From CAVVYA01 sp964577835 (GTDB taxonomy: Bacteria > Pseudomonadota > Alphaproteobacteria > SMXQ01), in assembly GCA_964577835.1 (NCBI GenBank), contig CAZOBN010000070.1, forward strand, positions 1-16,214: a stretch of DNA of 16,214 bases, read 5' to 3'. The notes beneath the pieces were generated by a model. The model was not told the origin of the DNA. It saw only the letters and a list, made by a program, of their open reading frames with translations, and searched no databases. Below are positions 1 to 6,816 of the stretch, piece by piece (the first letter of the stretch is position 1; every line of letters begins with the position of its first letter). Position numbers and translations under genes: made by a program.

Positions 1-227
1 CATGGCCGAGGCAGGCGACGGCCGCGCCGCCCGAGCCGCCGAACCGTCTGCGCCTTGATGGTGATGCCGCGCTCGCGCTCGATATCCATGGAATCGAGCA
101 TCTGATCGCGGAAGTCGCGGTCGGCGACGCCGCCGCAAACCTGCATCAGCCGGTCGGCCAGGGTCGACTTGCCATGGTCGATATGGGCGATGATCGCAAA
201 ATTACGGATATGGCGAAGGTCGGTCAT
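1..227 (-). CDS. lepA: Elongation factor 4 (LepA), N-terminal fragment, runs off the window edge
   Basis: LepA/EF4 is a translational GTPase that binds the ribosome and is linked to back-translocation and ribosome assembly. The minus-strand product begins MTDLRHIRNFAIIAHIDHGKS at 227, containing the GTPase P-loop (AHIDHGKS, about residues 14-21), and continues through DSMDIERERGITIKAQTVR, the switch I region typical of LepA. That is about 63 recognisable residues. After this arginine (bases 39-41) the reading frame gives an Arg/Gly-rich string that does not resemble LepA, where a Leu-x-Tyr strand is expected, so bases 1-38 look wrong or chimeric. No strong ribosome-binding site is visible upstream of the ATG. 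It lies 112 bases downstream of the repressor gene on the same strand. The family call is firm; what happens at the edge is not. Confidence 0.9.
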   Translation of the reverse strand, partial: MTDLRHIRNFAIIAHIDHGKSTLADRLMQVCGGVADRDFRDQMLDSMDIERERGITIKAQTVRRLGRRGRRLPRP

Positions 228-339
228 AAGGCCGGCGGGTGAGGGTTGGGTCAGGGGTCGGAGATGGCGGGAACATAGGGCGCGCGGCCCTTCCGCGCAA
301 TGGCCGCGTCCATTCCCGGTCTTTGGGCCTTCGGGCGTT

Positions 340-1026
340 TTAGCGAGGTTTATAGCCTGTCAAAAAGACTGTGACCGCATTGTCGACCCAGGCTTCGATC
401 ATACGCTTGCTCGGCGGCGCCTCGATCTCGAGGATCTGGCGGAAATGGATGCCGCCCAACAGCGAGCCGAAGAACTGGTCGGCCGCCATTTCCGGATGCT
501 TGACGGCGAGCCGGCCCTTTTTAGTCAGATCCCGGAGGTAGTCCGCGAGCGCGAGCCGCGCCGGGCCGGGGCCGGATTCGTAAATCGTCTTGCCGAGCGC
601 CGGAAAGCGGTAGGCCTCGCCCGCTACCACGCGGTAGAGCGCCAATAAATTGGGCGACAGGATATTTTCCAGGAAACGCTCACCCAATCTGCGCAGGATC
701 TGCTCAGGGCTGGCGCCGGCTGCTTCCGAGGTCTGCGCCTCGACCACCAATTGTCCGCATTGCTGGCAGATGATGGCGCCGAATAGCTCTTCCTTGCTGC
801 GGAAATAGCTGTAAAGGGTGGCTTTGGAGACACCGGCCTCACGCGCGATCACGTCAACGCTCGCGCCGGCATAGCCATCACGCAGAAAGACGCGCGCCGC
901 CGCCCTCTCGATGGATTGGCGTTTGGGCGAGGCGGGAGTCGCACGCGATTCGTCCTTCGCGACCACGGTTTTCCGGGCCCGCGAGGCGCCGTTCGGTTTC
1001 CGTATCGCGCGGACACGCGTGCTCAT
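340..1026 (-). CDS. TetR/AcrR-family transcriptional repressor, probably of the adjacent RND pump
   Basis: This is a 228-residue one-domain regulator. The TetR DNA-binding domain spans about residues 39-82, with the typical helix-turn-helix core AREAGVSKATLYSYFRSKEEL. The C-terminal part (about 95-228) resembles the AefR/TetR_C ligand-binding type found next to efflux pumps. The first 35 residues are a basic, Arg/Lys/Ser-rich extension, probably disordered. I chose the ATG at 1026; the frame extends ten codons further, but only to a TTG without a ribosome-binding site. It is transcribed divergently from the membrane-fusion gene, the usual layout of a local repressor and its target. A strong palindrome lies between them and probably controls both directions. 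The ligand is unknown. Confidence 0.9.
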   Translation of the reverse strand: MSTRVRAIRKPNGASRARKTVVAKDESRATPASPKRQSIERAAARVFLRDGYAGASVDVIAREAGVSKATLYSYFRSKEELFGAIICQQCGQLVVEAQTSEAAGASPEQILRRLGERFLENILSPNLLALYRVVAGEAYRFPALGKTIYESGPGPARLALADYLRDLTKKGRLAVKHPEMAADQFFGSLLGGIHFRQILEIEAPPSKRMIEAWVDNAVTVFLTGYKPR

Positions 1027-1092
1027 TCTTGCGGCACTCGGTTGCGGCAAACACAACGCAGCTCTGCCGAAAACACCGTTGACCTCTCATTT

Positions 1093-1136
1093 TTGGACGG
1101 TTATACCTACGCGAACTAAACTAAACTGTTTAGTTC
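1093..1136. promoter_or_regulatory. Divergent promoter region with probable TetR operator palindrome
   Basis: Bases 1113-1121 (gaactaaac) and 1128-1136 (gtttagttc) form a perfect 9-bp inverted repeat with a 6-base spacer. Nested inside it, 1119-1126 and 1128-1135 (aactaaac / gtttagtt) form a second perfect 8-bp repeat around one base. The A/T-rich character stands out against GC-rich surroundings. On the minus strand a TATAAC -10-like box (1100-1105) faces the repressor gene, with the palindrome over its -35 region. On the plus strand TTGGAC (1093-1098) and TAAACT (1117-1122), 18 bases apart, could serve the pump operon and overlap the palindrome. The palindrome is certain; its use as operator and the promoter boxes are inferred. 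Confidence 0.65.
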
Positions 1137-1231
1137 AGTCTTGCAAGCGCGCGCTGGCCGATTCTACGCCGGAATTAACGCACACCGGCAACCCCATTCG
1201 TTCTGTCGCGAGCCCGAAGAAGGCAAAGACC

Positions 1232-2431
1232 ATGGATCAAATGACCGACCCTGTGCTCCGTCCCGCGGACCGCCGTACCGTGGAGCACCCTCAGACGCCG
1301 AGCCGCAGGGGCCTCTATTGGCGCCTGGCGATCGCGGCGGCCATCCTGGTCGCGGTGTTCGGGGCGTTCTACGGCTTCGAGAAATTCAAGCAATCGATGA
1401 TCAACCAGATGTTCAGCCACAAGCCGCCGCCTACTCCGGTGGCGGTGGTCACGGCGACGCTGGAGTCCGTGCCGCGCTATCTCGACAGCATCGGCACCGC
1501 CTCGGCGATCAATCAGGTGACCGTGTCGCCGCAGGTCGCCGGCCGTGTCTTGAAGATTCTGTTCGAGTCCGGCGCGGTGGTGAAGGCCGGCGATCCGCTG
1601 GTGCAGCTCGACGACGGCACGGAGCGCGCCGATCTCGCCAACTTTCAGGCCCAGGCCAGGCTCGCGGAGGTCAACCTCGCGCGCGCCCAATCGCTCGCCA
1701 AGGAAAAATACGGCACCCAGGCCAACGTCGACCAGCAGCGCATGAATCTCGAGATGGCACGCGCCGGCATGGCGCGCAGCCAGGTGCTGATCGACCAGAA
1801 GCTGATCCGCGCGCCCTTCGGGGGCAGCCTTGGCATTCGCCAGATCGATGTCGGCCGCTATCTGAGCCCCGGCATGCCGATCGTCACCCTCACCGATCTC
1901 GACCGGCTCTATGTGGATTTCACCCTGCCGGAAAACCGCCGCGCCAGCCTGAACGCGGGCTTGCCGGTCGAAGTTCGCGCCGACGCCTACCCCGATCGCG
2001 TCTTCCAGGCCGAGGTCAGCACCATCGAGCCGCAGATCGATCCGCTGACCCGCGCCATCAAGCTGCGCGCCACCCTGCCCAATCAGGACCACCTGCTGCA
2101 GCCCGGCATGTTCGTGCGCGCCCGCGTGATCCTGCCGCCCCAAGGCGACGCGGTCACGCTGCCGGAAACCGCGGTCGATTACACGACCTATGGCGAGTCG
2201 GTCTTCATCGTCGAGGAAGGCAAGGATGCGGAGGGCAAGCCGACCTACAAGGCGGTGCAGACCTTCGTCGATGTCGGCGCGCGCTATGAAGGCAAGGTCG
2301 CCATCACCAAGGGCGTGAAGGAAGGCGACAGAGTGGTCAATGGCGGCCAGATCCGCGTGCGGAACGGCGCCGCCGTCGTGCCGAGCGAAAACGATTCCCT
2401 GAACAAGCCGGCGCTCACGCCGTTGCAATAG
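1232..2431 (+). CDS. RND efflux pump membrane-fusion (periplasmic adaptor) protein
   Basis: This 399-residue HlyD/AcrA-type adaptor links an inner-membrane RND pump to an outer-membrane channel. A short cytoplasmic N-terminus is followed by one membrane anchor at about residues 29-49; there is no lipobox cysteine, so it is anchored by this segment rather than by lipid. The lipoyl half-motif appears in QVAGRVLKILFESGAVVKAG, followed by an alpha-hairpin rich in Ala/Gln/Arg, the second half-motif (LIRAPFGGSLGIRQIDVGRY) and beta-barrel and membrane-proximal domains to the end. The start at 1232 is chosen because AGAAGG ends 8 bases upstream; the frame remains open into the divergent repressor gene but without a better start. 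The pump gene follows after 49 bases, so they are probably co-transcribed. Confidence 0.93.
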   Translation: MDQMTDPVLRPADRRTVEHPQTPSRRGLYWRLAIAAAILVAVFGAFYGFEKFKQSMINQMFSHKPPPTPVAVVTATLESVPRYLDSIGTASAINQVTVSPQVAGRVLKILFESGAVVKAGDPLVQLDDGTERADLANFQAQARLAEVNLARAQSLAKEKYGTQANVDQQRMNLEMARAGMARSQVLIDQKLIRAPFGGSLGIRQIDVGRYLSPGMPIVTLTDLDRLYVDFTLPENRRASLNAGLPVEVRADAYPDRVFQAEVSTIEPQIDPLTRAIKLRATLPNQDHLLQPGMFVRARVILPPQGDAVTLPETAVDYTTYGESVFIVEEGKDAEGKPTYKAVQTFVDVGARYEGKVAITKGVKEGDRVVNGGQIRVRNGAAVVPSENDSLNKPALTPLQ

Positions 2432-2480
2432 CCGCTCGGCGACAACCGCGCGACATCAGCCTCACGGCGGGACAAAACCC

Positions 2481-5400
2481 ATGCGTTTCACCGATATCTT
2501 CATTCGCCGACCGGTTCTCGCCACAGTCGTCAGCCTGCTCATCCTGCTGATCGGATTGCGGTCGTTCTTCGATCTCGCGGTGCGCCAGTATCCCGAGCTG
2601 CACAACACGGTAATCACCGTGTCGACGAGCTATCCGGGCGCCTCGGCGGATCTGATGCAGGGTTTCATCACCCAGCCCATCGAGCAGGCGGTTGCCAGCG
2701 CGGAGGGTATCGATTACCTGACCTCGTCCTCGATCCAGGGGCAGAGCCGCATCCAGGCGCATATCAAGCTCAATCACGATCCAAGCAAGGCGATGACCGA
2801 CGTCATGGCCAAGGTGAACCAGGTCAAATACCTGATCCCGCGCGAAGCCAATGACCCGGTGATCCTGCGTTCGACCGGCCAGACCACGGCGGTGATGTAT
2901 ATGGGCTTCTCCAGCCCGACGCTGAACGGCGCCGCGATTTCCGATTATCTCAGCCGGGTCGTGCAGCCGTTGATCGCGACAGTGGAGGGCGTCGCCTCGG
3001 CCGACGTCATCGGCGGCCAGGTCTTCGCCATGCGGCTATGGCTCGACCCCGTGAAGATGACTGCCCATGACGTCACCGCCTCGGACGTGGCGGAGGCCAT
3101 CCGCGCCAACAACTACCAGGCGGCGCCGGGCCAGGCGAAGGGCTACTACACGGTCACCAACGTCACCGCAGACACCGGGTTGACCTCGCTCGACGAATTC
3201 CGCCAGATGGTGATCAAGGCGAAGAATGGCGCCTTGATCCGCATCAGCGACGTGGGCACGGTCGACCTCAGCGCACAGGCCTTCGAGTCGTCCGTGATGA
3301 TGAGCGGCCAGAACGCGGTGTTCATCGGCGTGCAGGCGACGCCGACCGGCAATCCGCTCGACATCGTCAAGGGCGTGCGCGCGCTGGTCCCCGACATCGA
3401 ACGCGGCCTGCCGCCGACCGTGACGATGCAGATCGTCTATGACTCGACGCGCTTCATCCAATCCTCGATCAACGAGGTGGTCCTGACGCTCGCCGAGGCG
3501 GTCGCCATCGTCATCCTGGTCATCTTCCTGTTCCTTGGCACCTTCCGGTCGGTGCTGATCCCCGTCGTCACCATCCCGCTGTCGCTGATCGGCGCCTGCG
3601 CCATCATGCTCTCCATGGGTTTCAGCCTGAATTTGCTGACCCTGCTCGCCATGGTGCTCGCCATCGGCCTGGTGGTCGACGACGCCATCGTGGTGGTGGA
3701 GAATATCTACCGCCATATCGAGGAAGGGCGCACGCCGCTGCAGGCCGCCCTGATCGGCGCGCGCGAGATCGTCGGTCCGGTCATCGCCATGACCATCACT
3801 CTGGCGGCGGTTTACGCGCCGATCGGCTTCCTCAGCGGCCTGACCGGCACCCTGTTCCGCGAATTCGCCTTCACGCTCGCGGGCGCCGTCGTCATCTCCG
3901 GCATCATCGCCATCACCCTGTCGCCGATGATGGCCTCCAAGCTGCTGACCCGCGAGATGGCGGAAGGCTGGTTCCCGCGCAAGGTCGAGCAATTCTTCTC
4001 CGCCGTCACGCGCGCCTACAGCCGGCGGCTCGCTGCGACCCTCGACTACCGGCCGGTCGTCGGGCTGTTCGCGGTTGCGATCTTCGGGCTGCTCGCCTTC
4101 CTCTACACCCACACCCAGGCCGAGCTGGCGCCGCCGGAAGACCAGGGTGTCGTGTTCGCCATGGGCAAGGCACCGCAATACGCCAATCTCGACTACACCG
4201 AGGTGTTCAGCCGCCAGCTCGACGAGGTCTATCGCAGCTATCCGGAGACCATGGCGACGTTCGTGCTGAGTGGCTTCAGCTTCGCCAGCTCCGGCGTCAA
4301 CACCAACATTTCGGGCATGATCCTGAAGCCATGGGACGAGCGCGAGCGCTCCTCGACCACGCTGCTGATGGACGTGAATCAAAAGCTCGGCCAGATCACC
4401 GGCATGCAGGTCTTCGCCTTCAACCTGCCGCCGCTGCCGGGCTCGACCGGCGGCCCGCCGGTCCAGATGGTGATCAGCGCGCCGCGCGGCTTCCCGGAGG
4501 TGCACAAATACATGCAGGAGATCAAGGGGCGCGCCCTGGCCAGCGGCATGTTCATGTTCGGCGACAGCGATCTCGATTTCAACAATCCGGTGGCGCGGCT
4601 CAAGATCGACCGCTCGAAGGCCAACGACCTCGGCATCAGCATGCGGTCGATCGGCGAAACCATGGCGCTGCTGGTCGGCGGCAACTTCGTCAACCGCTTC
4701 AATTTTAACGGGCGCTCCTACCAGGTGATCCCGCAGGTGCCACGCGACTTCCGGCTCAGCTCGGACCTGTTGACCCAGTATTACGTGCGTACCGCGGGCG
4801 GCACGTCGGTCCCGCTGTCGACCGTCGCCTCGATCGAGAACGACGTCGAGCCCAACGCGCTGAACCATTACAATCAGCTCAATTCGGCGACCTTCTCGGC
4901 GGCGCCGATGATCGGCGTCACCATGGGCCAGGCGGTGGATTACCTGAGAACCATCGCCAACGAGGTGCTGCCCAACGACGTCCGCTACGACTTCCTGGCC
5001 GAGTCGCGCCAGTATGTCCAGGAGGGCAACCAACTGACGATCACCTTCATCTTCGCGCTGATCGTGATTTACCTGGTCCTCGCCGCGCAATACGAGAGCC
5101 TGCGCGATCCGCTGATCATCCTCGTCACCGTGCCGCTGTCGATTTTCGGCGCGCTCATCCCGCTGTTCATGGGCCTGGCGACGCTGAACATCTATACCCA
5201 GGTCGGCCTGGTGACGCTGATCGGCCTGATCACCAAGCACGGCATTCTCATGACCGCCTTCGCCAATGACCTGCAGCGCAGCGAGAACGTCGACAAGCGC
5301 ACAGCCATCGAGCGCGCCGCGGCCGTCCGGTTGCGGCCCATCCTGATGACCACGGCCGCCATGGTGGTCGGCCTCGTTCCGCTGCTGCTCGCGACCGGCG

Positions 5401-5570
5401 CCGGGGCGGCCAGCCGCTTCAGCATCGGCATCGTCATCGTCGCCGGCATGTCGATCGGCACGCTCTTCACCCTTTTCGTGTTGCCGACCGTTTACACGGT
5501 GCTGGCCAAGGATCACCGGTCGGCGGCCAGTGCCGCGCGCGATGCGGAAATCAGAGCGATCTCACCATGA
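2481..5570 (+). CDS. RND-family (HAE1) multidrug efflux transporter, inner-membrane subunit
   Basis: This 1029-residue protein has the full length of an AcrB-like proton-driven drug exporter. It starts MRFTDIFIRRPVLATV, the usual amphipathic helix plus TM1, and has two repeats of one membrane helix, a large periplasmic loop and a bundle of further helices. Proton-relay residues expected from AcrB are present: the adjacent aspartates D400-D401 in TM4 (GLVVDDAIVVVENI) and a lysine at K919 in TM10 (LITKHGILM). This supports an intact pump. The class suggests drugs or hydrophobic compounds as substrates, but specificity cannot be read from the sequence. A purine-rich GGCGGGA lies 9 bases before the ATG. 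Its stop overlaps the start of the VOC gene. No outer-membrane channel gene follows, so one encoded elsewhere must be used. Confidence 0.96.
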   Translation: MRFTDIFIRRPVLATVVSLLILLIGLRSFFDLAVRQYPELHNTVITVSTSYPGASADLMQGFITQPIEQAVASAEGIDYLTSSSIQGQSRIQAHIKLNHDPSKAMTDVMAKVNQVKYLIPREANDPVILRSTGQTTAVMYMGFSSPTLNGAAISDYLSRVVQPLIATVEGVASADVIGGQVFAMRLWLDPVKMTAHDVTASDVAEAIRANNYQAAPGQAKGYYTVTNVTADTGLTSLDEFRQMVIKAKNGALIRISDVGTVDLSAQAFESSVMMSGQNAVFIGVQATPTGNPLDIVKGVRALVPDIERGLPPTVTMQIVYDSTRFIQSSINEVVLTLAEAVAIVILVIFLFLGTFRSVLIPVVTIPLSLIGACAIMLSMGFSLNLLTLLAMVLAIGLVVDDAIVVVENIYRHIEEGRTPLQAALIGAREIVGPVIAMTITLAAVYAPIGFLSGLTGTLFREFAFTLAGAVVISGIIAITLSPMMASKLLTREMAEGWFPRKVEQFFSAVTRAYSRRLAATLDYRPVVGLFAVAIFGLLAFLYTHTQAELAPPEDQGVVFAMGKAPQYANLDYTEVFSRQLDEVYRSYPETMATFVLSGFSFASSGVNTNISGMILKPWDERERSSTTLLMDVNQKLGQITGMQVFAFNLPPLPGSTGGPPVQMVISAPRGFPEVHKYMQEIKGRALASGMFMFGDSDLDFNNPVARLKIDRSKANDLGISMRSIGETMALLVGGNFVNRFNFNGRSYQVIPQVPRDFRLSSDLLTQYYVRTAGGTSVPLSTVASIENDVEPNALNHYNQLNSATFSAAPMIGVTMGQAVDYLRTIANEVLPNDVRYDFLAESRQYVQEGNQLTITFIFALIVIYLVLAAQYESLRDPLIILVTVPLSIFGALIPLFMGLATLNIYTQVGLVTLIGLITKHGILMTAFANDLQRSENVDKRTAIERAAAVRLRPILMTTAAMVVGLVPLLLATGAGAASRFSIGIVIVAGMSIGTLFTLFVLPTVYTVLAKDHRSAASAARDAEIRAISP

Positions 5571-5989
5571 ACAGCCTGACACCTTTCCACATCGCCTTTC
5601 CCGTCGATGACCTGGCGGCGGCGCGGCAGTTCTACGGCACGGTGCTGCAATGCCCCGAGGGGCGCAGCGCGCCGGACTGGATCGATTTCGACCTGTTCGG
5701 CCATCAGATCGTCGCCCATCTCCAGCCGGGCAGACGCAAGGACTTGCACCACAATCCGGTCGACGGCCACGACGTGCCGGTGCCCCACTTCGGCGTCGTG
5801 CTGACCATGGACCGCTGGCAGGCGCTGGCCCAGCGCCTGCGCGACCACGGCGTGACGTTCGTCATCGAGCCGACCATCCGCTTCAAGGGCCAGCCCGGCG
5901 AGCAGGCCACCATGTTCTTCCTCGACCCGGCCGGCAACGCCCTCGAGTTCAAGGCCCTCAAGGACATGGGACAGCTCTTCGCGAAGTGA
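5567..5989 (+). CDS. VOC-family (glyoxalase/bleomycin-resistance fold) protein
   Basis: This is a 140-residue vicinal-oxygen-chelate protein. Two beta-alpha-beta-beta-beta modules are visible: the first starts FHIAFPVDDLAAARQFYG (residues 7-24), the second PHFGVVLTMDRWQALAQRL (73-91) and ends FFLDPAGNALEFKAL. Candidate metal ligands are H8, H51, H74 and E127, at the positions usual for VOC metal enzymes, so it may be catalytic rather than only a drug-binding protein. The ATG overlaps the pump stop codon (ATGA), indicating translational coupling to the RND gene. Close relatives are annotated as glyoxalases or dioxygenase-like proteins, but no reaction can be assigned. It may act on or sense a pump substrate; that is inference. 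Confidence 0.88.
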   Translation: MNSLTPFHIAFPVDDLAAARQFYGTVLQCPEGRSAPDWIDFDLFGHQIVAHLQPGRRKDLHHNPVDGHDVPVPHFGVVLTMDRWQALAQRLRDHGVTFVIEPTIRFKGQPGEQATMFFLDPAGNALEFKALKDMGQLFAK

Positions 5990-5996
5990 GGCACCA

Positions 5997-6014
5997 CCGC
6001 GATGTGAGTCGCGG
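5997..6014. terminator. Weak hairpin between convergent VOC and hicB genes
   Basis: Bases 5997-6002 (ccgcga) and 6009-6014 (tcgcgg) form a 6-bp stem with a 6-base loop, 8 bases after the VOC stop. There is no T-tract on either side, so it is only a possible transcript end for the efflux operon. Confidence 0.25.
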
Positions 6015-6041
6015 GAGTTCCACGATCCCTGAATATGGATG

Positions 6042-6434
6042 TTAGGCTGCGCGCCGTTTCCGTCCCTTCGGACTCCGCTTCTCTTTGTGGGCGTCACGCC
6101 GCCCCAAGCCTTCTGCAAGCAACGCTGTCACCAATGTATTCAAGCTGACGCCTTCACGGTCCGCGCGGCGGGCGAGCGCAGCATGAAGGGAGCGCGGCAC
6201 ACGCTGCCGGAATTGGCCGCTGAACGCGTCGGTACCGGCCTCGGGCACAGGCCGTCCAAGCTCCTTGAGACTGTCCGTATAGGATCTCAAAGCATCCTTG
6301 CCACGCTCAATGGCCTCCTGCGGGGTCTCGCCATCGGCGATACAGCCGGGAAAATCGGGAAACTCGATGAGATACCCGCCGCCTTCCACCTCCGTGAGCG
6401 GCCGGATCTCAAAACGCGGAAATTTCTCAGCCAT
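6042..6434 (-). CDS. hicB: HicB-family antitoxin
   Basis: This 130-residue antitoxin has two parts. The N-terminal partially degraded RNase-H-like HicB domain (about residues 5-60) shows the family core GGGYLIEFPDFPGCIADGET followed by an EAI helix. The C-terminal part (about 75-115; FRQRVPRSLHAALARRADRE then SLNTLV) is a ribbon-helix-helix type DNA-binding domain, so it probably represses its own promoter. The tail is very basic. The ATG at 6434 is chosen since it overlaps the hicA stop by 8 bases (ATGGCTGA), typical of coupled toxin-antitoxin genes; the frame continues 11 codons upstream with no support. The toxin gene precedes it, the usual hicAB order. Confidence 0.9.
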   Translation of the reverse strand: MAEKFPRFEIRPLTEVEGGGYLIEFPDFPGCIADGETPQEAIERGKDALRSYTDSLKELGRPVPEAGTDAFSGQFRQRVPRSLHAALARRADREGVSLNTLVTALLAEGLGRRDAHKEKRSPKGRKRRAA

Positions 6435-6690
6435 CGGTCTCATCCTTCTGCGCCTCGACGGCGTCAATCATCGCCAAGAACAGCTTTATGTAGATCGGCT
6501 TGATTCTTCGATCGGCCGGGACGGTCACCGGAATAACGGCCGAAAAAGAAAATGTGACATGACTCGTGCCAGGCTGCCGAAAGTCGATCCCATAACGATT
6601 CGCGATCCGTTTGAGGTCTGCAATCGTCCAGTTGCGGGGATTGTTCCGCATCCGTGCGAGCAGCTTTCGTCTTGGGTCATTGGCTGTAAT
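6427..6690 (-). CDS. hicA: HicA-family mRNA interferase toxin (start uncertain)
   Basis: The product belongs to the HicA toxins, small dsRBD-fold ribonucleases that cleave mRNA and are neutralised by HicB. Recognisable parts are the first helix (NWTIADLKRIANRYGID), the strand with the conserved catalytic histidine (QPGTSHVTF) and the C-terminal IKPIYIKLFLAMIDAV helix. Family similarity seems to begin near the codons for TANDPRRKLL, where the only nearby start is ATT at 6690 (87 residues). The first in-frame ATG downstream is at 6651 (74 residues, still covering the fold); an upstream ATG at 6804 would place the pheT terminator inside the gene. So the start codon is rare, internal or lost. The pair has visibly lower GC than its neighbours, suggesting acquisition by transfer. 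Confidence 0.8.
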   Translation of the reverse strand: MTANDPRRKLLARMRNNPRNWTIADLKRIANRYGIDFRQPGTSHVTFSFSAVIPVTVPADRRIKPIYIKLFLAMIDAVEAQKDETDG

Positions 6691-6765
6691 GGTATCACAT
6701 ATGGAACCGCCGGCAAGATAGCAAAATCCCAGCCGTAAGCGGCCGAAACCAATGGTTCTCTGACG

Positions 6766-6790
6766 AAAAAGCCCGGGTGATAGCCCGGGC
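6766..6790 (-). terminator. Rho-independent terminator of pheT
   Basis: Bases 6771-6777 (gcccggg) and 6784-6790 (cccgggc) form a perfect 7-bp GC stem with a 6-base loop. Read on the minus strand it is followed by TTTTT (6766-6770). It lies 27 bases after the pheT stop and ends the rpmI-rplT-pheS-pheT transcript before hicA. Confidence 0.88.
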
Positions 6791-6816
6791 ATCTCGGTTT
6801 CCATGCTCGTTAGCCG

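Noticed and set aside
282..298. 6-bp hairpin (gcgcgg / ccgcgc) downstream of the TetR gene
   Set aside because: No T-tract on either strand and GC-rich stems of this size are common by chance here; not enough for a terminator call.
911..1231. 107-codon N-terminal extension of the membrane-fusion protein
   Set aside because: It would run through the divergent repressor gene and the operator; the ATG at 1232 has a ribosome-binding site and gives the normal family N-terminus.
3036..5516. 826-residue minus-strand open frame opposite the RND gene
   Set aside because: Composition is Asp/His/Arg/Gln-rich, as produced by the antisense of GC-rich codons; no domain is recognisable and the plus-strand RND gene is full length with all key residues.
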